Shown here piece by piece: positions 41,667 to 49,357 of a stretch of 64,000 nucleotides of DNA. Made by a program: the position numbers and the translations under genes. The stretch lies in contig NZ_JAEMHK010000001.1 of assembly GCF_016458235.1 (NCBI RefSeq), forward strand, positions 62,001-126,000, given 5' to 3'. The notes under the pieces were generated by a model. It was not told where the DNA came from. It did no database searches and saw only the letters and a program-made list of their open reading frames with translations. The number at the start of each line of letters is the position of its first letter. The first letter of the stretch is position 1. This DNA is from Geomonas propionica. Its GTDB lineage: Bacteria; Desulfobacterota; Desulfuromonadia; Geobacterales; Geobacteraceae.

Positions 41667-42042
41667 CATCATCGCCAAGGAAATAACCGCGAGCCGCCTC
41701 AGGGCGGAAAGCGACAGCGAGGGGGGCTGCCTCGGGCGCTACCGTTTCGACACCGGCTTCGCCGGTTTCGACGGGCACTTCCCCGGCTTCCCGATCCTGC
41801 CGGCCATCGTCGAGATCCACGCCGTGGTCTCCCTGGTTGGCGCAGTGCGCCAGTCTCCCCAGCGCCTAGTCGCCGTGCAGGACGCCAAGTTTCTGAACCC
41901 GGTTCGCCCGGGCCAGGAGCTGCAGGTCGCCTGCCGCCCGCGCACCGTGCAGGGGAAAGAACTCTGCGACGCGCGCCTCACCGTGGGCGAGGTGACCGTG
42001 GCCACCATGCTCCTGGAACTGGCAGCGGAGGAATCGCCGTGA
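41659..42042 (+). CDS. FabA/FabZ-like dehydratase (ApeI-like)
   Basis: 127 residues, single hotdog fold with the FabZ hallmark FDGHFPGFPILPAIVEI, containing the catalytic His. A small second dehydratase beside the one at 37538 mirrors the ApeI/ApeP pair of aryl polyene systems, which form a heterodimer. Overlaps its neighbours on both sides (8 and 4 bp). Confidence 0.85.
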   Translation: MNSIIAKEITASRLRAESDSEGGCLGRYRFDTGFAGFDGHFPGFPILPAIVEIHAVVSLVGAVRQSPQRLVAVQDAKFLNPVRPGQELQVACRPRTVQGKELCDARLTVGEVTVATMLLELAAEESP

Positions 42043-42500
42043 CCCGCCCCTACTTCACGCCGACGCCGGGGGCACCCCCGCCGCTGCGCATCACGGTCGA
42101 GCGCCAGGTTCGTTTCGAGGAGGTCGATCCCCTCAACATCGTCTGGCACGGCCGTTACCCGAGCTACTTCGAGGACGCGCGCGTCGCCTTCGGGGAAAAG
42201 TACGGCCTGGGCTACCTGGAGTGCTATGAACGTGGCATCGTCACCCCTATCAAGAAGATGCACGTCGACTACTTCCGCCCGCTCGCCTTCCCGGATCGCT
42301 TCACCGTTGAGGGGATCCTGCACTTCACCACCGCGGCGCGGCTGAATTTCGAGTTCGTGATCAGGAACCAGGCAGGCGAGGTGACCTGCACCGGCTACAC
42401 AGTGCAGATGATGCTGGACAAGAACCAGGAGATCATGCTGGTCCCGCCCCCCTTCATTGAGGAGTTCCTGGAGCGCTGGCGGCAAGGAGCGTTGTCGTGA
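42039..42500 (+). CDS. 4HBT-type acyl thioesterase
   Basis: 153 residues from GTG 42039. RFEEVDPLNIVWHGRYPSYF is the YbgC/4-hydroxybenzoyl-CoA-thioesterase signature with the catalytic Asp/His region; IKKMHVDYFRPLAFPD follows. It probably corresponds to ApeK-type thioesterase in aryl polyene clusters, with a release or editing role. Overlaps both neighbours by 4 bp. Confidence 0.85.
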   Translation: MTRPYFTPTPGAPPPLRITVERQVRFEEVDPLNIVWHGRYPSYFEDARVAFGEKYGLGYLECYERGIVTPIKKMHVDYFRPLAFPDRFTVEGILHFTTAARLNFEFVIRNQAGEVTCTGYTVQMMLDKNQEIMLVPPPFIEEFLERWRQGALS

Positions 42501-43624
42501 ACGAGGTCTGCATCACCGCCGCGCAGACGGTGACCGGTCTCGGCACCGGGGTCCAAGCGCTTTTCGATGGGATGATGGCGGGTAACAGCGCCGTGGCTCC
42601 GGTGCAGCGCTTCGGGACCGCCCGCTATATCTCGCCCAACGCCTGCTGCGTGCCGGGCCTTACGGCAGATGAAGATTCGCTCCTCTACCCCCTGCTGGAG
42701 CGACTGTTGGACGGCTTTCCCGCCGTCCCGGCCGACTGCCGGCTCCTTCTCGCCAGCACCAAGGGTCCGGTGGATCTGATGGAGCGGCTGCAGCGGGGCG
42801 AGGCTGTCGATCCGGCCCAACTGACTATGGAGCGCGTGCTGTCCTGGGTAGGAGAGCGCTGCGGCACCAGCGGACCGGCGCTCAACGTGAACGCCGCCTG
42901 TGCCTCCTCCACCCTGGCGCTGGCGCGCGCCGCGCAGATGATCGCCTTGGGGCGCTGCGAAGCGGCGCTGGTGGTCTGCCTCGACCTGGTCAGCGAGTTC
43001 GTCTTTTCCGGCTTCTCCGCGCTGCAGGCCCTCTCCCCGACCCGCTGCCGCCCCTTCGACAAGAACCGGGACGGGCTTACCCTGGGCGAGGGGGGGGCGG
43101 CGCTGCTCCTGATGAGCCGCGAGCGCGCCCGACGCGAGGGACGCCCGGTGCTCGGCGTCGTGGCCGGCTGGGGCGCCGCCAACGACGCGACCCACATCAC
43201 GGCCCCGGCCCGCGACGCCTGTGGCCTGATCCAGACTGTGCGCCAGGCCCTCTCCCGCGCCGCACTCACCACCGACGCCATCGCCGCGGTGAGCGCGCAC
43301 GGCACGGCAACGCAGTACAACGACCAGATGGAACTGACCGCCCTGCGCGCCCTCTTCCCCGGCCGCACCCTGCCGGTGCACTCGGTGAAGGGGGCCATCG
43401 GCCACACCTTGGGCGCTGCCGGCGGCATCGAGGCCGCCCTCGGGCTCAAGTGCCTGGAGGCCGGGGTGCTCCCCCCGACCGTCGGGCTCATCGAGCCGGA
43501 CCCGGAAGGGGTGGGGTTCGTGAGCGACGCGGCGCAGGACATCAGGGGAGATTACCTCTTGAGCACCAACTCCGGGTTCGGCGGCGTGAACGCCGCCGTC
43601 ATCCTCAGCCGGGGGGACGCATGA
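42497..43624 (+). CDS. Beta-ketoacyl synthase (KS3)
   Basis: 375 residues from GTG 42497. Intact triad: Cys135 in NVNAACASSTLA, His in SAHGTATQYND, and HSVKGAIGHTLGAAGGIE. Shorter than FabF because the N-terminal part is compact. The gene right after it is an active-site-less half-size partner, so the two probably form a KS-CLF heterodimer as in type II polyketide and aryl polyene systems. Confidence 0.9.
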   Translation: MNEVCITAAQTVTGLGTGVQALFDGMMAGNSAVAPVQRFGTARYISPNACCVPGLTADEDSLLYPLLERLLDGFPAVPADCRLLLASTKGPVDLMERLQRGEAVDPAQLTMERVLSWVGERCGTSGPALNVNAACASSTLALARAAQMIALGRCEAALVVCLDLVSEFVFSGFSALQALSPTRCRPFDKNRDGLTLGEGGAALLLMSRERARREGRPVLGVVAGWGAANDATHITAPARDACGLIQTVRQALSRAALTTDAIAAVSAHGTATQYNDQMELTALRALFPGRTLPVHSVKGAIGHTLGAAGGIEAALGLKCLEAGVLPPTVGLIEPDPEGVGFVSDAAQDIRGDYLLSTNSGFGGVNAAVILSRGDA

Positions 43625-44370
43625 AGGCGTACCTGAACGGCATCGGCTGGGTCACCGGCACCGGCTGCGGCATGGGGTCGCATGGGGGCGATCAGGTCTT
43701 CGCCAACCGCCCCCTCCCCGCGCTGGCGCGCCGTGACGTCTTCGCCGAGCCCAATCAGCGCTTCGGGCGTATGTCCGACTACGCCAAGCTCGGCTTGGCC
43801 GCCCTGGCCTTCGCCCTGCGCGACGCGGGACTGGAAGCGTGGAGCGAGAAGCGTCCCTTCGGCGTCGTCGCTGGGACCAGGCTCGGCTGCCTCGCCACCG
43901 ATCTCGATTACCAGCGCACCGTGCTGCTGGAAGGTGGAGGGCTCGCGAGCCCCAATCTGTTCGCCTACACCCTCGCCAACTGCTTCCTCGGGGACGCCGC
44001 CATCCAGTTCGGCCTCACCGGGTCGCTGCTGGCGGTGAACGAGACAGGAAGCGCCGGGCTGGGCGCGATCGCCATGGCCTTGGACCAGCTCGCCCTAAAG
44101 GAGGAGCCGGTGGTGCTTGCCGGCGTCTGCGACCTGGCTCCCCCGGAGCCCTTGGCTAGCGTCGCTGAGTTTCTCCCCGGCGCCGCCTTCCTGGTGCTGG
44201 CTGAGGCTCCGGGCCCGCGCTGCTACGGCAGCGTCACGGTAGCCGCTGACGGCGGCATCGCCTGCAACGGCACCTCCGTCGGCAGCATGGCGCAGCTGAT
44301 CGATGCAGCCCTGAAGCATAATGGGATCTCGCAACAGGCCGAGAACACCGAAGAAGGAACCACATGCTAG
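43621..44370 (+). CDS. Half-size ketosynthase-like chain length factor (CLF1)
   Basis: 249 residues from ATG 43621, covering only the N-terminal half of a ketosynthase (Ketoacyl-synt_2-like). The nucleophile position reads VNETGSAG, with Gly143 where KS enzymes have Cys, and the C-terminal half with both His is missing. This matches ApeC-type chain length factors in aryl polyene clusters. It should not catalyse condensation alone but would shape the pocket of KS3. Overlaps both neighbours. Confidence 0.82.
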   Translation: MKAYLNGIGWVTGTGCGMGSHGGDQVFANRPLPALARRDVFAEPNQRFGRMSDYAKLGLAALAFALRDAGLEAWSEKRPFGVVAGTRLGCLATDLDYQRTVLLEGGGLASPNLFAYTLANCFLGDAAIQFGLTGSLLAVNETGSAGLGAIAMALDQLALKEEPVVLAGVCDLAPPEPLASVAEFLPGAAFLVLAEAPGPRCYGSVTVAADGGIACNGTSVGSMAQLIDAALKHNGISQQAENTEEGTTC

Positions 44371-45836
44371 ACCGCCGAAAAATACTCCTGGTGCATCCCC
44401 TGGGCTACCGGGCCGACGCGGCCGCGCGCGACATCTCCCGCGTCGCCAACATCATGCCTCCCCTGGGGCTCGCCAGCATCGCCGCCTACCTTGAGCAGCG
44501 CGGCATGCGCGCCGACATCGTGGACTGCTACGCCCGCCCCGACTCGGACCGGGTCATCCGCGATTACCTGCTGGCGGAGCGCCCCGCCATGATCGGCCTG
44601 AGCTGCACCACCTCCAGCTTCCTGGACGGCATCCGCATCGCGGAGATGGCGCGTCGGGTGCTCCCCGGCATCCGCACCGTCTTCGGCGGCCCCCACGTCT
44701 CCGCGTTGAAGTCCGGGCTATTCCCCGACTACCCCGCCATGGACTACGCGGTCGTGGGCGAGGGGGAGGAGACCATGGCGGAGCTTCTCCTGAAGGGGTG
44801 GGACGACCCCGCCTCCGTGGGCGGCATCATCTACCGCGACGGCGCCGACGCCGTCTGGACCGGGTACCGCGAGCGTCCCCTGGTGCTGGACGAGCTCCCC
44901 TTCCCGGCCTACGAGAAGCTGGCGGGGTTCCCGGCGTCGTACCGGCTCCCCATCTTCAACTACCCGAAGACGCCCAACACGAGCTGCATCTCCAGCCGCG
45001 GCTGCCCCTACGCCTGCAGCTACTGCGACCGCTCCGTGTTCCGGCGCAGCTTCCGCTACAACTCTGCCGAGTACCTCTACGAGCACCTGCGCTACCTGAA
45101 AGACCGCTTCGGCATCCGCCACATCAACTTCTACGACGACCAGTTCACCTTCAACCGGGAACGGGTCGAAAAGTTCACCACGCTGATGACTGACCGCCCC
45201 CTGGGCATGACCTTCAACTGCGCGGTGCGCGCCGAGCACATCGACCCGGAGCTGCTCACCCGCATGAAAGGGGCCGGCTGCTGGATGATGAGCCTGGGGA
45301 TCGAAACCGGCGACGAGGATCTCCTGGCCCAGCACCGCCAGAATGCCGACCTGGACCACCTGGCGCAGAAGATCCGCATGATCAAGGATGCCGGGATGCG
45401 CACCAAGGGGCTCCTGATGATCGGGCTTCCCGGCGAGACCGAGCAGAGCATCCGCAAGAGCATGGACTACGTCTTCTCCCTCCCCATCGACGACTTCAAC
45501 CTGGCCAAGTTCACCCCGTTCCCCGGTTCGCCGGTGTACGAGAAGATCCACGAACTGGGCGAGTTCCAGGAGGATTGGGAGAAGATGGACTGCATGAACT
45601 TCCTCTTCGTCACCAAGGGGATGACCCGGGAGCGCCTGGAAGAGCTGTTCCAGGAGTTCTACCGCAACCACTTCAAGCGCCACAAGGTACTCTGGGGCTA
45701 CGTCACCATGCTCTGGCGCTCGCCGGACAGCTGGCTGCGCTTTTTGGGGAACCTCTCCAGCTTCCTGAAATTCACCAGGAAGACCGAGCGTTTCGAGGCG
45801 GAGCCGTCGGCCCCGGTTGCGCCGGACGCAAAATAA
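44364..45836 (+). CDS. B12-binding radical SAM enzyme
   Basis: 490 residues. An N-terminal cobalamin-binding-type Rossmann domain (ILLVHPLGYRADAAARD, IGLSCTTSSFLDGIRIAEMA, TVFGGPHVSA, VVGEGEETMAELL) without the DxHxxG lower-ligand motif. The radical SAM domain has CPYACSYCD (Cys214, 218, 221) for the 4Fe-4S cluster and SLGIETGDEDLL, MIGLPGETEQSI downstream. The family covers class B methyltransferases and ring-forming enzymes such as BchE. In this operon it could methylate, cyclise or rearrange the acyl chain. I know of no such enzyme in the minimal aryl polyene gene set. Overlaps CLF1 by 7 bp. Confidence 0.9.
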   Translation: MLDRRKILLVHPLGYRADAAARDISRVANIMPPLGLASIAAYLEQRGMRADIVDCYARPDSDRVIRDYLLAERPAMIGLSCTTSSFLDGIRIAEMARRVLPGIRTVFGGPHVSALKSGLFPDYPAMDYAVVGEGEETMAELLLKGWDDPASVGGIIYRDGADAVWTGYRERPLVLDELPFPAYEKLAGFPASYRLPIFNYPKTPNTSCISSRGCPYACSYCDRSVFRRSFRYNSAEYLYEHLRYLKDRFGIRHINFYDDQFTFNRERVEKFTTLMTDRPLGMTFNCAVRAEHIDPELLTRMKGAGCWMMSLGIETGDEDLLAQHRQNADLDHLAQKIRMIKDAGMRTKGLLMIGLPGETEQSIRKSMDYVFSLPIDDFNLAKFTPFPGSPVYEKIHELGEFQEDWEKMDCMNFLFVTKGMTRERLEELFQEFYRNHFKRHKVLWGYVTMLWRSPDSWLRFLGNLSSFLKFTRKTERFEAEPSAPVAPDAK

Positions 45837-45861
45837 CCACGACATCACAAGGAGCCGTGCC

Positions 45862-46116
45862 ATGGATACCAAGGAAAAACTGAAGCAGATACTAGTGAAA
45901 GACCTGAACCTCGAGGAGGTCACCCCGGAAGAGATCAGCGACAGCGCGCCGCTTTTCGGCGAGGGGCTGGGACTGGACTCGCTGGACGCGGTCGAGCTGG
46001 TGGTCATCGTGCAGAAGCATTTTGGCGTGGAGATCAAGGACATGGAGGAAGGGCGCAAGGCCTTCCAGTCGGTGGACTCCCTGGCCGCCTACATCGAGGA
46101 GCGCAAGGGCGCATGA
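45862..46116 (+). CDS. Acyl carrier protein (ACP2)
   Basis: 84 residues from ATG 45862, after AAGGAGCCGTGCC. Phosphopantetheine Ser40 in EGLGLDSLDAVEL. Second ACP of the operon. It overlaps KS5 by 4 bp, suggesting the pair works together, while ACP1 sits beside KS2. Confidence 0.93.
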   Translation: MDTKEKLKQILVKDLNLEEVTPEEISDSAPLFGEGLGLDSLDAVELVVIVQKHFGVEIKDMEEGRKAFQSVDSLAAYIEERKGA

Positions 46117-47294
46117 TCCACTGGCCCGTCGCCATAACCGGCTTGGGCTGCATCTGCGCCGCCGGCGGGACCGTCCCCGACTGCCTGGACTCCCTCTACG
46201 CCGGGCGTCGGGCGCCCGTCCCCCCGACCCGCTTCTCGACCAGTCATCCGACTGCGTTCCCCGTCTTTGAGGTGCGCGACTTCCGCGAGCCGCCTGAGCT
46301 ATTGCGCACCAGCGCCCTTGGCGTCCAGGCTGCCGCCGAGGCGCTCGCCGACGCCGACTTGTCGCCGGAAGAGCTGCGCGGGCTGCGGGTCGGCGTCTGC
46401 GTCGGCACCACCGTCGGGAGCGCCTTGAACGACGAAGGATTCTGCCGTGCCCACCGCGCCGGTGAGGAGCCCGACCTGTTCCCCATGGAACGCATCCTGA
46501 ACAGCAACCCCGCCGCCGCCATCGCGCGCGCCTTCGGCTGCACTGGCCCCTGTCAGACCGTGGTCAACGCCTGCGCCTCCGGGACCGACGCGGTCGGGCT
46601 CGCCGCGTCGTGGATCCGCGGCGGGATCTGCGACGTCGCCATCGCCGGGGGCGCGGATGAACTCGGGCGCATCACCTACCACGGCTTCATCTCCCTCATG
46701 ATCACCGACGACTCCCCCTGCAAGCCGTTCGACCGCGACCGCAAGGGGCTCAACCTCGGCGAAGGCGCCGGCATGCTGGTGCTGGAATCGGAACAGGTCC
46801 GGGCACGTCGTGGCGCGCGCGCCCGCTCCTTCGTCATGGGCTACGGCTCCGCCTGCGACGCCCATCACCTGACCGCACCGCACCCGGACGGGGCAGGACT
46901 GCGCCAGGCCGTGGCCGAGGCCCTCGCCTGCTGCGCCGTTGCCGCCGAACGGGTCGCCTTCGTCAACGCGCACGGCACCGGCACCCCCGACAACGACCGA
47001 GTCGAGAGCCGGGTGCTGGCCGAGCTTTTCCCCGGCGTCCCGTACCACTCCACCAAGGGGCACACCGGCCACACCCTCGGCGCCGCCGGCGGCATCGAGG
47101 CCGTCTTCACCGTCGCCTGCCTGGAGCGCGGCGTCGTCCCGGCCAGCGCCGGCTTCGAGAACGTCGATCCTGAGCTCGCCGGGGAGCCGCTGCGTGGCAA
47201 CCGGGAGGTCGCGGGAGACTTTGCTCTGTCCCAGTCTTTGGCCTTTGGAGGGAGCAATTCGGTGCTCCTGTTCGGGAAGGGGGATGCAGAGTGA
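46113..47294 (+). CDS. Beta-ketoacyl synthase (KS5)
   Basis: 393 residues (I number the KS-type proteins of this operon in order; the fourth is CLF1). Complete triad: Cys154 in VVNACASGTDA, His in NAHGTGTPDND, and STKGHTGHTLGAAGGIE. It resembles the KS subunit of KS-CLF pairs and its partner follows. It overlaps the next gene by 1 bp (TGATG). Confidence 0.9.
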   Translation: MIHWPVAITGLGCICAAGGTVPDCLDSLYAGRRAPVPPTRFSTSHPTAFPVFEVRDFREPPELLRTSALGVQAAAEALADADLSPEELRGLRVGVCVGTTVGSALNDEGFCRAHRAGEEPDLFPMERILNSNPAAAIARAFGCTGPCQTVVNACASGTDAVGLAASWIRGGICDVAIAGGADELGRITYHGFISLMITDDSPCKPFDRDRKGLNLGEGAGMLVLESEQVRARRGARARSFVMGYGSACDAHHLTAPHPDGAGLRQAVAEALACCAVAAERVAFVNAHGTGTPDNDRVESRVLAELFPGVPYHSTKGHTGHTLGAAGGIEAVFTVACLERGVVPASAGFENVDPELAGEPLRGNREVAGDFALSQSLAFGGSNSVLLFGKGDAE

Positions 47295-48364
47295 TGCGCC
47301 TTTCGGTCAGGGGAATAGGGATCGTCGGCGCATTCGGCACCGGCGTTGAGTCCTTTGAAAAGGCACTCGTGGAAGGGCAGGTAACCGTGGGCTCCATCGA
47401 GGTTGCTACCGGTGAGGGAGTGCAGGCGGTGCCCGCGTACCGCGCCGACACGGCTGGGCTGGAGGAGTTCGTCCCCAAGCGTTCCCTGCGCAGGGTCGAC
47501 CACTACTCGAAGCTCGCCCTCCTGGGAAGCTTCCTGGCGCTCAAGGATGCGGGGATGCTGGATTCCGGCCTAAGCCGCGTTGGCCTCGTCATCGCCAGCG
47601 GCTACGGCGCCACCGCCACCACCTACGCCTTTTTGGACTCGCTCATCTCCGGGGGCGACACCTGCGCGTCACCTACCCATTTCGCCAACTCGGTGCACAA
47701 CGCCGCCGCGGCCAACGTCGCCATCACCCTCGGCATCAGGGGGCCAAGCCTCACGGTGAGCCAGTTTGACATGTCCGTCCCGTCCGCCCTGGTGAGCGCC
47801 CGGCAGTGGCTTGCCGAAGGGAGGGTGGACACCGTCCTCTTCGGCGCCATCGACGAGGTTTCCGAGCTGGTCGCCTACCTGCAGCACCGCCGGCGCGGCC
47901 CGCGGCACGCCCCCGCCATGGCGCCATTGGACGCAGGTGCCGAGAGCTCCATCATCGGCGAAGGCGCCTCCTTCCTGCTTCTCACCCGCGACGAGGGCGC
48001 CCCCGCCTACTGCGGCATCGACAGCGTCGAGACCGGCAACCTTTTCGGGACTCAGCTCTCCCTGCCGAGTGACGCCCTGCTGCTCCTTGGCGCCGACGGG
48101 CGCAGCGAGCTGGGCCGGCGCTATCAGGACGCGGTGCCGGAGGGGGCACAGGCAGCCTGCTACACGCCGATCTACGGCTCCATGCCCGCGGCTGCCGGGT
48201 TCGACCTCGCCGCAGCCGCACTGGCGCTAAAAGCCGGGCGTGCTTTTGCAAGTCCCGCAGGGCCGGGCCCCTTCGTCCCCGCCCCTGCCGCCGTCTCCCG
48301 CATCTGCTCGTTGCGCCTAGCCGGCCCCAGCGAGTACGCCACCATCGTAATGTCGAAACTGTAG
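47294..48364 (+). CDS. Ketosynthase-like chain length factor (CLF2)
   Basis: 356 residues from ATG 47294, overlapping KS5 by 1 bp. Near full-length ketosynthase fold, but the nucleophile position reads TVSQFDMSVPSA, with Asp (about 159) where Cys would be, and no HGTGT or GHTLG His motifs. It must be a non-condensing partner, probably of KS5. Last gene of the 20-gene operon; its stop codon lies inside a REP palindrome. Confidence 0.78.
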   Translation: MRLSVRGIGIVGAFGTGVESFEKALVEGQVTVGSIEVATGEGVQAVPAYRADTAGLEEFVPKRSLRRVDHYSKLALLGSFLALKDAGMLDSGLSRVGLVIASGYGATATTYAFLDSLISGGDTCASPTHFANSVHNAAAANVAITLGIRGPSLTVSQFDMSVPSALVSARQWLAEGRVDTVLFGAIDEVSELVAYLQHRRRGPRHAPAMAPLDAGAESSIIGEGASFLLLTRDEGAPAYCGIDSVETGNLFGTQLSLPSDALLLLGADGRSELGRRYQDAVPEGAQAACYTPIYGSMPAAAGFDLAAAALALKAGRAFASPAGPGPFVPAPAAVSRICSLRLAGPSEYATIVMSKL

Positions 48365-48384
48365 GGGCGAATAATCATTCGCCC
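48361..48384. repeat. REP-type palindrome overlapping the polyene operon's last stop
   Basis: GGGCGAAT...ATTCGCCC palindrome, exactly the 24-bp reverse complement of 22401-22424. The TAG of CLF2 (48362-48364) is part of the element, and the hairpin may cap the operon mRNA. Confidence 0.8.
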
Positions 48385-48426
48385 AGCACCCTTGCCATAC
48401 CGCGAGACAACCCGAAGGGAGCAAAC

Positions 48427-49116
48427 ATGAAACCTGCCGCGCCGAAGCCGCTTCTGAAACTCGCCGTCCTGCCCCTGGCCTGCATCCTCCTGGCGGCTTT
48501 GCCGTCCTGGGGCTCCGATGCCGCGCCGGCTGTCTCCCAACCGGCGGCCGCCCAACCCGTAGTCTCCCAATCGGCAGCCCCGGCACAGCCTGAAGCGGCA
48601 CCCACCTGGAAGGTACTTGGCGACGACGAACGGCTCCCCAACCAGCACGGCGTCGCACTTGATTACGGCTACGTCTACGACCCCGGCCCCTCCCGGACCT
48701 TCGCCATGGCGCGCGGTTTCGCCATCTACGATTACGGCTCCGCCTGGCGCATGGACAACTGCCCCAACACCCTGCGCTTCAAGGTGGAAGCGGCCATCGG
48801 CAGCACCCTCACCCCCAAGAACGACATCATGGCGTCGGTCAACATGCTGGCCGTTAAGTACCCTTTCGGCCTGACCGGCAAGGTGCTCCCCTACGGTGAA
48901 GCCGGCATCGGCATCATCTATACCCAGTTCCGGGTCGAAGGACAGGGTCTCCATTTCAACTTCAACCCGCTGCTCGGCCTCGGCCTCGAACTTCCGCAGC
49001 AGGACGGCAAGAACGTCTTCGGCGCCATCCGCCTGCACCATCTCTCCAACGGAGAGCTCTACCACGAGAACCGTGGCGTCAACTCCGTGGTGCTGCAAGT
49101 AGGCCGCATGTTCTAA
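48427..49116 (+). CDS. PagL-like acyloxyacyl hydrolase / lipid A 3-O-deacylase
   Basis: 229 residues with signal peptide (LLKLAVLPLACILLAALPSWG) and an Ala/Pro/Gln-rich spacer, then a small beta barrel. AIRLHHLSNGELYHENRGVNS is very like the PagL active-site region (His-Ser-Asn, with a downstream Glu). PagL trims the 3-O acyl chain of lipid A in the outer membrane. It lies 62 bp after the polyene operon, with a REP hairpin between, and may be linked to outer-membrane lipid remodelling when the polyene is present. GAAGGGAGC precedes the ATG. Confidence 0.82.
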   Translation: MKPAAPKPLLKLAVLPLACILLAALPSWGSDAAPAVSQPAAAQPVVSQSAAPAQPEAAPTWKVLGDDERLPNQHGVALDYGYVYDPGPSRTFAMARGFAIYDYGSAWRMDNCPNTLRFKVEAAIGSTLTPKNDIMASVNMLAVKYPFGLTGKVLPYGEAGIGIIYTQFRVEGQGLHFNFNPLLGLGLELPQQDGKNVFGAIRLHHLSNGELYHENRGVNSVVLQVGRMF

Positions 49117-49121
49117 TTCAT

Positions 49122-49242
49122 GCCCCTCTCCTTCTGGGAGAGGGTGGCCGAAGGCCGGGTGAGGGGTTCTTTAGCCTGCCAACATCTTCCCAACTGGCAT
49201 CGCCCTCACCCCGCCCCTCTCCCGGAGGGGGAGGGAGTGTAG
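49122..49242. repeat. Dispersed GC-rich repeats, paired inverted copies
   Basis: CCCCTCTCCTTCTGGGAGAG with GGCCGAAGGCCGGGTGAGGG, then an inverted half CCCTCACCCCGCCCCTCTCC. A large two-part inverted element that fills the 49117-49296 gap. Confidence 0.75.
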
Positions 49243-49296
49243 GCGTCGTCTGTGATTCTTCGCGTCTTGATGTCCGCTTGTGCACCGCCCTGACGC

Positions 49297-49330
49297 AAAA
49301 AGGCCACACCCATGGGGTGTGGCCTTTTTC
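49297..49330. terminator. Bidirectional Rho-independent terminator
   Basis: AAAAAGGCCACACCC-ATG-GGGTGTGGCCTTTTT, a perfect stem with T-runs in both directions between the convergent pagL-like and GT2 genes. Confidence 0.92.
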
Positions 49331-49357
49331 ATTCTGATCCTGCTCCCCTGCCCCTAA

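Noticed and set aside
28835-48364. Reading the operon as a ladderane cluster
   Set aside because: Radical SAM, CrtI-like, FabF and FabZ genes would fit, but the ammonia-lyase, aryl ligase, CLF partners, LolA and DUF3261 point to an aryl polyene. Kept only as an analogy.
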